From Torreya grandis (taxonomy: Eukaryota > Streptophyta > Pinopsida > Cupressales > Taxaceae), in the NCBI GenBank assembly GCA_037957365.1, contig JARHVA010000639.1:1511001-1575000 (forward strand): a stretch of DNA of 64,000 nucleotides, in the 5' to 3' direction. Shown in pieces: positions 22,972 to 34,770 of this stretch. Each line of letters starts with the position of its first letter. Within the stretch, counting starts at the first letter, position 1. Position numbers and translations under genes: made by a program. A model generated the notes under the pieces. That model searched no databases. It was not told the DNA's origin and saw nothing but the letters and a program-made list of their open reading frames with translations.

Positions 22972-25900
22972 TGTTCCCAAAGTCTGTCACTCCTTTTTGG
23001 GACAACACATGAACTATTTTTTGTCCCACAAGCCAAACATTATCTCTTCCCTTCTCAAAAATTGTTATGAGCCTTCAAATTCTCTATTTTTCAAACTTTT
23101 TTAGCTAAGAGACTCTGCAAGCTCAGTTCTACGGACTCTGTAGGTTAGTTTCTCTTTTCTATGGACTCAGTTCTATGAACCCATTTCTATGAACTCTGCA
23201 AGAAAGATTCTACAGACTCTGTAGGAAGAAAACTATGAACTCTACAGGTTGGTTTCTACGGACTCTTTCAAAGCTTGAAAACTATGGACTCAGTTCAATA
23301 GACTCTACAGGTTGGTTTCTCTTTTATATGGACTCAGTTCTACGAACCCATTTCTACGGACTCTACAGGTAGGTTTCTATGGACTCTATAGGCTTGAAAT
23401 TAGCAAGTTCAATAGGTTCAATAGCTTTAAATAGGCAATTTATCTCAAAGGAGCAAGTTTCCAACACTTAGGCATTTTTAGAATTGGTTCAGTGTCTTGA
23501 TTCAACCAAAATTGTTCATTGGTAAGATTTTAAGCAAGGATTGAACCATTAAACCTTTGAACCTTGAACCAAAAAAGTTTCAACAAGTTCAATGGGTTCA
23601 AAGTTTCAACATCGTCGGTAAAGAGTTAAGTGATTTGTCAAACATTCATCAAGTTCAACCGCTTCACAGTTTAACAGATTCAAAACACTTAGCTAAAAGA
23701 AGAAGGCTTGAACCATTAAACTGTTAAACCTTGAACCATTTTGGTTCAAAGGGTTAACAGGTTCGATAGTTCAAAGGTTCAAACAAGTCATTAGTTCAAT
23801 GGGTTTGGTTCAAGTGGCCAAAATACTTATCAAAAAACAATGGAATGAACTGTTGAACCATTAAACTGTTGAACCAAAGTTGGTTCAACCAATCAGTTCA
23901 AATGGTTGGTTCAAGACACTGCCCCAAAGTTGAAGGAACAAGTGCCCTTGTGGAGGGTGATGAACTGAAGGCAAGTGCCCTTGTGGAGGTTAGGGAACAT
24001 TAGTTCAAAGAGCAAAGAAAATGCCGAAAGGGTAAGATTTTTTGCAAAAAAATGACCAAGGTAAAATCCTTCGAACAAAAGTTCGAAGGAATTCCTTAAG
24101 ACTTTTGTCCAAATGAATTCACCCAAAAGACAAAGCCAAGGAATTCCTTCGGACTTTTGTTCAAAGGAAAATTCCAAAGGAAAGTGAATGAAATAAAGAA
24201 AAGAATTCCTTTGGACATTTTGTCTGAAGGAATTAACCTAAGGACTCTCTGAGAGAATGAAACCCAAAGGCCACCCAAAATATCTTGAAGGGTAGGTACC
24301 CTTGTGAGGGGTTATCGGCACCAAAAAAAAGGACCTTCCTTGAAGCCCGAAGGGACACCTTCCCTTCAGGGCATTCCAAGGATAAAAGGCTGAATGAATT
24401 ACAAGCTTCAAAGGACTTAGCCAAAAAAAGGAAGCAACAATTGAACCAAAGTAGAGAATGAACCAATGAAATGATTGAACCTTGAATTGAAAGAGTTTAA
24501 AGATAAATGGTTCATAGGTTCAACAGTTCAAAGGAAATCCTAGACACAGGGAAAACATGGATGATTCCAGAGACTAGTTTGAAGGATGATTCAACCAGAC
24601 AAATCAAAGAAATGAATAAACAAAGGAAGCGATTGAACTAGGGAGCCAAAAATGATTGTTTGAATTGCCTAAACCATTGAACCTGATGAACCAATGAACT
24701 TTCATAGGTTCAAAGGTTCATGGTTCAACATGGTTCGAATAGCCAGCAACCGTTGAAGGCCCCACACACGTCAAATTTAAGGTAATAGAATATCCATTTA
24801 TTTTTGAATATGGCATAGAATTTGAAAAATGAACCAAGTGACCCACTAATGAGAGAGCCAAAATAGCTAGTAAAGCTAGGAACATAGCCTCGAGAGCTCA
24901 AATTCTAGAAAAAGACAAAACTTAGGAGAGACAAAGAGGGAAATATCTACACAGTAGTTATTCCAGTAGGTGGACCAGTTCACAAAGCAAATATTTTGAT
25001 CCCTTAAAAATTGAAGACATGTCCTATTGGTATCCCTTGGAGTAAAGGCAAAGTGTATAGTTGCATAGACTTTAGGTGACAAACTAGATGACCTAGACCT
25101 AGGAGGAGACATTTGAGATGACTTAGCATGCCACAGTTAAGGTAGCCACCCTATTTCAGCATGGTCCTTAGACAAAATTGAAGATGCATTCAAAGCATTG
25201 AATGCAACATGGGCTGCCCCATGGAACAAATTGCTAAGCCTTTCTTGGCTACTATATATTGTAAAATCCTATTTTTTGCAAGTGAGATCTTTTTGATTAA
25301 AAGAAGCAAAACTCTGCCAAAATTGAGAGGCTATCACTGAGACTTTGAGCTCAGTTTTTTAATCATTTTTCTTTGTTTGAATGAGAAAGCAAGTTACTTT
25401 CAAACTTTGTGCTATCATAGCTTGTATCATTTAGGAGACTGTTCTTATGTTTGTCTTCTGAATGTGTTCTTGTCCATTTAATGAAATAAGCAGAGCTAGT
25501 GGAGATAATCAGGTTGATGTCCTGAAGCTAACTATGGGAAGACTTTGTGCTATCTGTAATTGTCTTTAGTGTGTTTTTTTATTTTTGGTTTATATGTAAA
25601 AGACCTTGGGTTGAATTTGTGCCCTCATTGTCTTTCGTATTTCACTCTTTGGGTAGCTGAAGTGGAGACTTTATGCTACACTTCATTCTGTTGGTTACTA
25701 GATCTTGTTACTAGTTACTTGCCACTATCTGAAATAACTCCTATTGTTTATTGCATGACCACTTCTGAGAGAAGAGAAGTACCTTCAGTGTCTTCACCAA
25801 GATTTCTCCTTTGTCTATGAACATCATCTCTGAAAGAAGAGAGATGGATGGTGATACCCTACCCCTGAGTGTTATTTTCTGCATATATATATAGCCCCTT

Positions 25901-26054
25901 CATACTTATAGGAAACCTCCCCTTGATGAGAGGAGAGCTTTGTCCCCTTTTGATGTAGTAAACATGCACATTTGGCCGACCAATCTTCCTTGTTGTGGTT
26001 GATCAGACCTATTTTGCTCATTAGTTAGCTGATTGACAAAATATTCACCCAACA
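22972..26054 (+). repeat. 3' LTR of the Tat-like element
   Basis: 3083 bp, partner of 13664-16749 with the same internal layout, including the GGTTCAA array (about 23400-24740) and the TATA box near 25252. No convincing polypurine tract precedes it; the bases before it read AAGCCAGCTAT. Confidence 0.9.
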
Positions 26055-28457
26055 CACACAACCTCTATTTCTCTTCTACAATTAAGTTAATTTCAGCTTG
26101 TTTTTATTTGAAAATTTACATTAGAGCCTAAAGCTTATATCCAAAACTTGATATCATTGTTTTGAAGATCTAACTCTATTGTTTATGTGATTGGATAGAC
26201 CATTGTAAATAAAGAAATGTCATTAGTTTTTTAACCTAGTCTTTTTAAACAATGCACTCAACAAGTCACAGACCAATTGCTCTTTATTTAGGATTGTGTC
26301 TCTCTTATTCTTCCCCCTCTTTTGAAATCTATTAGTTCAACTTCTTTGTTAGAGATTTCTTGAAATCCTTGCTTGGATAAAGGAGTTAGCATACCAAGGA
26401 CAATAACAACACATGGTACACGTTTTCATCTAATCTCTGCCTTGATCATGTTGGAGGTTATCTACTTTCAATATATTTTGATTATTTATATTAGATTAGA
26501 TAATTATTACTTTATTATATTATATTTATATTCTATAATAAGCAAATTTGATGGGAAGAATAATCATTTTCTTTTCCAATCTTTGCAATAAAAAAGTAAT
26601 TTTTTTTTCTTGTATTCATTAGATTAATTCATAATATATAATTTTTCATTCAAACCATAGGTGAATAATAGAATAGGACACACAAAATTTTAGTCATTTC
26701 AACAATTAATTTTTATTTTTAAAATAATCTATTTTCATTTTGACACACACACACACACAAACAACTATAAAACCCTAGACCAGCCTAGCTAGAAAAAATA
26801 TATTATTTTAATATTACTTTGGAAAAAATAAGAATGTTATTTCTAGACCAAAATAGCATAAAATCAGAATTTAAACAATCATTCTATTCAAAATAAAACA
26901 TTTTTCATGTTTAGTGTGCATCCAATCAAGGAATATTGAGAGTTTGGTTTAGCTTGCATATGAGAAAAATAAGTGTAATGTATTAATAGTATTTTTATGT
27001 TTGAAATATAAACCTCTTATTAAATAATTTTAATGTTGGTAAAAAATTTAGTTTGCACATAGGTAAATTCATAGTTTATTTATAAAATTACAAAATAACT
27101 TCATCTAGGTTACATCTAAATTTTTTAGATAAAACAATGTTGCCTAGTTATAGTAGATTTGTCTCTCTCTCTTACCTTGAATGTATTCAAAATCAATTAT
27201 AAAAGATAAAAATAAGTGTTTTATTTGTTCAATTTTATTCTACTTATCATTATTTACTTTCAAATTATTCAATTTCAACAAGTATTTACTTTTCATTTCA
27301 ATCAAACATTCCTTAAAACAAAACAAAAAAAAAACATTTCCAAATCCTTGTTTAACTAACTAAGCCTTATAATTAAAACCTTACTTATAAAAACACATCA
27401 ATTCCATTTAAACACCCATTTACAAAAATAATCTCATATACTTATAGTTTATTTAGTCTCCTTTAGATGACATTTTGTGAGACACCTGGTCTTGTCAGAG
27501 AAGGTCTTTTACCTAGGATTAGAGCACATGGTCCCACAATCAATACACAGTCAAACATTAGTGTTGAATTGAGAATTGAGGTTTTTCATGTTATACCTAT
27601 TTCCCACCTCATTTTTGACACTATTAGTTCCCTAGAAAATAAATATTAAATTCCTGATCCATAAATCATCATCCTCCCCTAGAATAGATGTCGTTAATAT
27701 AACATGATTCAAGCATAGATCCTCACCTCCACCCCTTTTTATTATCCTTGAGTCTAGCCTAATCATATATCATTCATGTTTGTGGATGAAATTGACAAGG
27801 TGTAGTCAACTTGATAGAGTTTATCTCATCCTTTGATTCATTCAACCTAACCATACCCATTTCCCTAATCTTAGTATCGATCAAGAGCTTTGATTCCTTG
27901 TTATCTAAGACATTGAAGGACCTCATAGATCTATTTCCACATAGCTATAAGATCTTAATGAATAATGTGATGGTGTTGATGTATTTTTGTTCCATAATGA
28001 AAATCCCTTTACACCACTCATTACAAATCCTATTCCACCCAATAACCTATCTATTACATAGTTTTACTCATCACCCACACATTATATCAGTTATCTTAGC
28101 TTGATCTTTAGGATGTTAAGTGCATAGTTTAACATGTGTTATTCATGTGTACACAAATTAGTGAACCTAACATGAAGGAATTTAAAATTTTATATTTCCC
28201 CTTTTCGTATACTTTTCCTTTATCAATCTTCCCCTCTCTTTCCATTTATTCTGTGGGTATCCATATACCCCCATAGTATGTCTAGACAGGATGTAGGTAG
28301 ATCTCTTGGCCTGGATGGATATAGAAGGAGCCAACCTAACTATGATGAGGTATCATTGGTGAGTTGGAAAAATCATAATTTAGAAAAAAATTGCATTATC
28401 AATCTTACAATTATTCTCATTGTAATCCCTATTCATAAGGTGTAAAACATATCTAAA
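26055..28457. other. Unassigned AT-rich region
   Basis: I recognise no gene or complete element. A (CA)n run lies at about 26743-26760. The open frames here (26373-26591, 27181-27363, 27467-27649, 27811-28104) show no motif. Because a plus-strand gag starts at 28458, the 3' part may hold the remains of a 5' LTR and leader, but I could not find a partner copy. Confidence 0.35.
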
Positions 28458-30420
28458 ATGGCTAGCAATCACCCTGACTCCAATGTTATGACCCTCTCTA
28501 GAGGAGTTATGACCACTAGACCATCAATTGCCAGTACATATATAGATGTGGAAAGTGTTTCTAAAAGTGATCATTATCTAGGAAGGATCCACCACTTTGA
28601 GGATAAGGTTAATCACATGAAAGTGGTTATGTATCCCTCTAGTAAGAACCAAAATGCCTCTAACCTATTGGTGAGAACCATAACCATGTTATCTAAGGCT
28701 CTCACTTCAAAAAAATATTTTAATGCTAACTAACTGCTTACTCATACCCCTACTATATAATATAATCCTAGACTTAATGCCATCACTATCCCAAATGAGC
28801 TCATCAACACCTTGGTGGATCACATTCATGACATAGAGAACAATCAACAATATTTGAGTCAAGAGATGGGCATAAATCCTCATACACAAGCTCATCATTC
28901 TCCTTATTATTTATAAAAAATGGCCCTTTTACCATTGAAATAATAATATTACATGTTCCCACCACAACAAGAGCATACACCTACACCAAGCTATGCCTCT
29001 AGCCAACCCTTTAAGGATATCCTTACGTATGGAGTCCATAGCCTTTATACTTCAAAACATATTCCACCCTACCAAGTACCTATTCAAACCATAATGGGAT
29101 GTTTATTCACCTACATGCCACCATGAAAACCAATATGGTGACTAATAACCCACTTCCCTTTACCTCTTGGAGTTACATTCCACCCGCATACACTCCTACA
29201 TAAATTATCCATGTGCCACCCTATGTACCTTTAGGATATGTTTAAACCACATGCACCCCTCATTAATAAATCACAAACCCTTATACGTCTAACAACCTTC
29301 CTTCTAATTTTCACATGTTTTATAAATCTAATCAATTGGATAACTATTTATTGACTTACTCCCCTTTACCCTATCAACCCTCTTCCATTCCTCCTAGTGG
29401 TTACCCAAGAAACCCCTAGACAATCTCACCTTTCCAGTCCAACTAAACTACCTAAAAAATTGACTTCAACAACATGGGGACTTATATCAAGTACCTTAAG
29501 GAACCCCTTGATCTCAATATATGAGTATTTATTATTTTTTGTCCCCTACTAGACCTTCCAAAGTTTAAAGGAGAAGGAGATCCCAATGAACACATTAAGG
29601 GGTATGCCACAACTTTAGGGGTGATTTTATCTTGGGATGGGTTTGCTTCAAAAATATTTCCTTAAACCTATAATTAATAGTGATTCATTGGTATTATCAC
29701 CTTTTCAAAGTGTTCATTCATTCTTTTTTCCAATTAATGGTTGAGTTCATCAAGGCTTTCGATGTGAATAAACTTATGAATACTAGCATTTGGTAATTTA
29801 TTTACATCAAGTAACAATACAATGAATCAACAACCCATTTTATCATAATATGGTAGTATGTCCTTTTTTCATCTATTATTGCTCCTCATATGGACTAGAT
29901 AGAGTCTTAAAACCTCTTCTTTCACTTCCTTAACAAGGAGATGGGGCAAAATGTTCAAAAATTCCATGATCGACCCTATGTAGAATCACTTGAGAACATC
30001 TTAAAAATAGATCATGTATACATTGATAGTGGTCAATGAACCTATGGGGCTAATAGGTGCATCATTACTCCAAATCAAAACAATGGTGGATTTTAAAATG
30101 TGAGCTAGACCACTATTAATAATCAAGGCCCCAAAATCCTTAATTGAAATAAGAATGCCACCATCAATGGCATGGCTGATCAAGGTAAGAAGCTTAATCA
30201 TGTTTTCAACAACCCATCTTAGGCCATGAATAATGCAAATGCCAATAATAATTCAAGTATACAGAACCAAAATCCCCCACCTGAAGTTCATGCCAGTTGA
30301 ATTTCATCATCATCCACCTAACAACATGCAATATCAAAATCAAAACCCAAACCAATTTTAGCATGTTGATATTTTTAATCAATTTCAAAACCAACCTATT
30401 ACCATATAAATAATAAAAAA
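28458..30420 (+). pseudogene. Ty3 gag remnant
   Basis: It starts with an open segment 28458-28733 (a methionine-led N-terminal part), then a Pro/Tyr-rich middle (about 28920-29420). The Retrotrans_gag core is near 29545-29800, with LPKFKGEGDPNEHIKGY followed by a frameshifted WYYHL-type motif. Past the core only scattered Asn/Gln-rich frames are left to about 30400. It is full of stops and frameshifts. No protease or pol follows before the minus-strand LTR at about 30700. Closely related sequence forms the split fragment at 1-2740. Confidence 0.65.
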
Positions 30421-30699
30421 AAATTTGGTTAATAGGGACACATTCAAATGCCTAGGTATTATTATCCCAATGTTTAATGTATTTTTCTCTAAGTCATTAG
30501 ATATATACTCAAAATTATAGGGAGTATAACAAGTTTATATAGAGACTCCCTAAGGATCAAAGATTATTTTTTTGGATGTGTTCCTAGGAAGCATAGGGAA
30601 AATTTACCAAAACCTTCAATGTAGTATTATCACTCCTCAAAATAAAAACCTCAAAAATTATTAGAACCCCTTTCTAAATCATCAAAAATGAGATGATCT

Positions 30700-31788
30700 G
30701 AACCAAGATTAGGTAACTCATAGAACTAAGTGGTTCAACATCACCAAACCCACTCTTGCATGTGTGAGATAGGAATTTGACATAGATGGTAGGTTAGTTT
30801 TATGTTAGGATCATAAAACCATTGAAATGAACACAATAGGATCCTAACACCTCTAGCCTAGACACTAGGGAGAGCTTAGGTAATAAAAACTAAATGAAAG
30901 TACAACAAAAGCATAAAACATATAACTCTTTTACCTTCCTTGGGAGCTCCACATGGGTTTATTGAATGGATTTCTCAGCTTTTTCATCAAGAAGTATTTA
31001 ACAATGGAGGTTTCTTTGCTCCTTCTCTCCTTGGCACCTTGGTTTTGATGTTTCTTAGTTTAAGATTTAGGCATGGAAACACTACTTGCATGAGTCTCAT
31101 GGCACAAATCTTGCATCATAACTCTACAATATCCAAGCTTAAAAATGGAGAGGTATGTCCTTGTATTTATAGCCTTAGGAATTAACTCTCACCCAAGGTG
31201 AGTTATGGTTAAGTTTAGAGTTGGAATGGGTTTAAACTAAACCTAGGTGAGTTAAAACTAACTCCAGTAGAGTTAATAGTTATCAAGTAATTATGATTTG
31301 TAATTACTATGCATGGATCTCAAATTATATATTTTAGGATATTCTCAAAGAGCTTGAAATCTCATAAAGGCAATGATGAAAGGCTTTGATATTTTTATTT
31401 TTAGAATTTTTTTTTAGATATGCATTAATTGTAAATGGATAGTTCAATCAGGCATTTAATCTTATTTAGTTTTTTAACTGATTTAGTTTAGCCTTTTATC
31501 TCTTTCAATATTTGATTTAGTGTTCAAGTTACCTAATTAATAGGTCCATAGGCTAAATTGATAGTTGTGATTCCACAAGGTGATTAGGGATGAATCTATG
31601 AGAGGTTATTATTGCATATAATAAAATATCCCAATTAGGGATGCCTCAACATGATTTTGAGCATTGATGAATGATGCACAATAAAATTTTCAATGTTTAA
31701 TGATTCTTAGGCTTAATTTGCAATGGTTGGTAGGAATCAGTCTAAAGTCCAGTTGGAAGCTAGTTATGGCTAGTTTTAGGTGTCTACA
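30700..31788 (-). repeat. LTR of an unpaired Ty3-type element
   Basis: On the minus strand this begins TGTAGACACC at 31788, immediately after a polypurine-like AATAAGGGCAAAC (31789-31801). That identifies it as a 3' LTR of an element lying to the right. A promoter-like CTATAAATACAAGG lies about 620 bases in. The far end is approximate; I did not find its inverted-repeat terminus. The partner 5' LTR was not found, so later insertions or deletion have probably removed or hidden it. Confidence 0.55.
31164..31173 (-). promoter_or_regulatory. TATA box in the minus-strand LTR
   Basis: The minus strand reads GCTATAAATA, a strong plant TATA form, in the middle of the LTR. Function is inferred from position. 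Confidence 0.5.
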
Positions 31789-31801
31789 GTTTGCCCTTAT
31801 T

Positions 31802-33600
31802 TGGGAAGATATTGCAAGTTGTAGGCATAGTAAAATATTATCAAATAATGAAATAGGATATTAGGAATGAAATAAGATAATGATTTAAAAATAAGTTCCA
31901 AACAATGTTTAAAAATTCTATAATGCTGCCCCCTCAAGGGAGTGGTCAACACATACGATTGATGGATGGTCCCTCGAAAAGAAGTAAGAAAAATAATGAA
32001 ATTATCCTATGGTGAGATTAATCCAATCAAGATAATTTTTTCACACATTTGATTTAAAAATTAATAATTTTCCTAAAGGTGGTTATAATCAATAACAAAG
32101 ATTGAGACATTGATTTTCCTAAAGATGGTTACAATCAGTGGCACAGGCATATGCCCCAATTAGGACAAATGAGTCAAAATAATGATTTTCCCATAAGTAG
32201 TTATAATCATTAAGATGACCTGGATTGAATAATGATGTTTTATTTGGTTGTGACCCAATAGGGAAGATTGGTAATCATAACTCAAGGACATAACCTATCA
32301 TATAGATTAAAGATGAGTGGGTGTAAATGTAGATGTAATGGTCTACTACTAAGGAAGCCACAAATAACTAGGCACATGAGGATGCACAAAGTGATGAAAG
32401 AGATGAATAGAAGAATAATATTAATCAATATGAATGATTCAATTGTCCCTAAAAATATGGAGATGCTCATCCTTATTATCATTGATACAATTGGAATGGT
32501 CAAGGGCTTGATTTGATCAAGGAGGGTGGGAAGATTTGTCAACATTACCAAGGAGAATTTTATAAAACTCCATTACTTGTAAGATTTCCTGAGTTGATTT
32601 TTGTTGTAGCACGTAATGATATGAATAATGATAAAACACTATGATAACTTATCCAAAATATGCATAAGGACTGAGTCCTGATCTAATAAACAATTGAAAA
32701 CAATGCACTAATGATAAAAACCATGATGATAATTTTGACATTTGAATATGGATAGGCTCAATAATAATGTGCAAGGAATCACCTAATGAATGCATATAGA
32801 CTAAGTCAAGGCAAATTAATGAAATCAAACAAATAGGCAAACAAATAAACAACAAATAACTAAGAAAATAAAGACACAGAAACTTTAAAGTACAAGTAAC
32901 AAAAAACATCATGTCATCAACCAAATTAATACCTACATGTGAAGTTGAAATGGAAGGATAAATAGGTGGTGGCCCAATGTAAAGATACATGGAAAGGGAA
33001 GGTCACACCCCCAATGGAAATGGAATGGATTAGAACCAATAATGGATTTTCCCTAGTAGGATAGATCGAGGATGACTGACTAGGTTTAAATAGGACACAT
33101 GTTTTTGGATTTTGAAATTTTTGAATGTTTTTAGAAATTTCTAAGTATCTCAAATCAATTGAGAATTATGACACATAAAACTATCTAATTTGCAAAATAA
33201 TGAGAATGTGGCTTGTGTTACTCATAAAATGGTGAGAGTGTATAGAAAGGGGGACTGAGCTGACCTCAATGTTAATTGATCACGACCTACATAGTCCCTT
33301 TAAAACCTCAAGTCATAGTAGTTATACCAACACAAAAGGTGATGAGATATGACTAGGTAACAACAAATTCATAAATAAGAATAGTAGTTCCAAGGTGATT
33401 CAACAATGCATGATAAAGGTATTGTTCCTAATATTCCCATAAGTAATTATAGTTAGGAAACAACATAGGTCTATGCTACTAATTCACCCATAGATGGTTA
33501 TAATTACTAACACAAGGTGGGATATTGATTTACACCTAGGAAATTATAATTAGTGGCACCAATAAAACATAAATGAAATATAACTATCTAGATCCACTAT
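31802..33600. repeat. Degenerate dispersed repeat, TTCCTAAAGGTGGTTATAATCA type
   Basis: At least six related copies of a unit containing TTCCTAAAGRTGGTTATAAT are spread at about 32065, 32115, 32185, 33432, 33483 and 33525. They alternate with words like AGTGGCACA. No coding is recognised between them; the open frames at 32268-32551 on both strands have no motif. Confidence 0.45.
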
Positions 33601-33835
33601 CACACCACTTTCATAAATTGCATTTAAACACAAAATTTTAAAACTACTAAAACTGGATCAAAATCCCCTCACAGAAGGTGCAGGAAGAACCAAAGGAACC
33701 AAGATTAAAAGGGTTGGGTAGGGTGGCTAAAAATAGGTTTTGGTCAATAGTGAAGGTATAATATAATGGTATAGGGTAAGGCATTATTCAAGGATGGTGA
33801 TGTTATGATAATTGGTTATAGTGGTAATTTCCCCT

Positions 33836-33990
33836 AAGTGATAAGGTAAGGTAAATAGTAGGGTATGAAATAACAATGAGATGAATGGAAAATGACAATG
33901 GCAAGGTAAATGGAAAATGAAAATGACAAGGTAAATAACTTTAGAAAGGCAAATGGAAATGAAGGTAAATATCTCTAACAAGGTAAATGT
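33836..33990. repeat. Degenerate GACAAGGTAAATGG-type repeat
   Basis: Six or so imperfect copies of a 15-25 bp word built on AAGGTAAAT with interspersed GGAAAATGA. It looks like a decayed minisatellite. Confidence 0.5.
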
Positions 33991-34550
33991 TTCTATTTTT
34001 TTGTTGATATGGAGATGCACGTACTGATCAACATATGATACAACTAGAATAATCAATCATGTAAATTTCTAGCCCACACCTCTTTTGAATAGTTTCTCTA
34101 TCAAGAACCTTTTATAGATTTGGATTATAATAATGTTGTTGTGAACTTCATTGGTCATTGATTATATTTGTTCCAAACATTGAGACAAGGTGTCTTTGTA
34201 GCCTTTATGAAGGAAAGTACAGTTAGGGATGGTAAATAAGAATAAATATTGGCTAATAGATTTAATTTGGTGATGTAACGATGGATGATAATGGAATGTA
34301 TAATGTTTGGGAAATAAATTAACATTAGATTTTCAAGAACATAATGTTGTTGATTCTAGATTTGACATAAATTTGGATGTGGTGGGTCTAAAGACTTATG
34401 AATATGCTATTGATAATACCACCATATTTTTATGTTTTTTGGGCCTAATATTAGCTGCCATATGATTATGTTGTAGATTGGAACCTATATTGATGTTTTA
34501 TTAAATAATATTTTCATCAAGTGGTGAAGAACAATTGTGCTCAACTATTG

Positions 34551-34770
34551 GCACCTCAAAGAGGTTTTCACCAATGAAGTTATCTTGATTGTCTCATAGC
34601 ACCTTCAAGAATGTTTCACTAAGGAACATTGACCATTGACTTTGATTTTCTTATAGTGCCTCAAATGAGATTTCACTAAAAGATGTTAAGTTTGGACTTT
34701 GATCATCCCCTAGCACCTCTAACAAGGTTTCACTAAGATATCATTCTTCTTATGCATAAATGTGGTTTTC
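34551..34770. repeat. Tandem repeat, about 57-bp period
   Basis: Four units begin with GCACCTCNAANANG and contain TTTCACTAA, starting at about 34551, 34599, 34656 and 34713 (spacings 48, 57, 57). The units are diverged. No gene overlaps. Confidence 0.65.

Larger units (their letters stand above)
13664..26054 (+). mobile_element. Tat/Ogre-like Ty3 retrotransposon, near full length, decayed
   Basis: LTRs at 13664-16749 (3086 bp) and 22972-26054 (3083 bp) enclose a 6.2-kb internal region. Plus-strand domains in order are gag, retropepsin, a plant/archaeal-type RNase H, reverse transcriptase, a second RNase H and integrase. LTRs begin TGTTCCCAAAGTCT and end CACCCAACA. Over the first 250 or so aligned LTR bases I count about 23 mismatches, nearly all transitions. 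The long LTRs, the primer site and the second RNase H point to the Tat clade (Ogre and relatives). All coding domains carry stops and frameshifts, so it cannot act on its own. No target duplication is found (GTTGT before, CACAC after). Confidence 0.9.
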
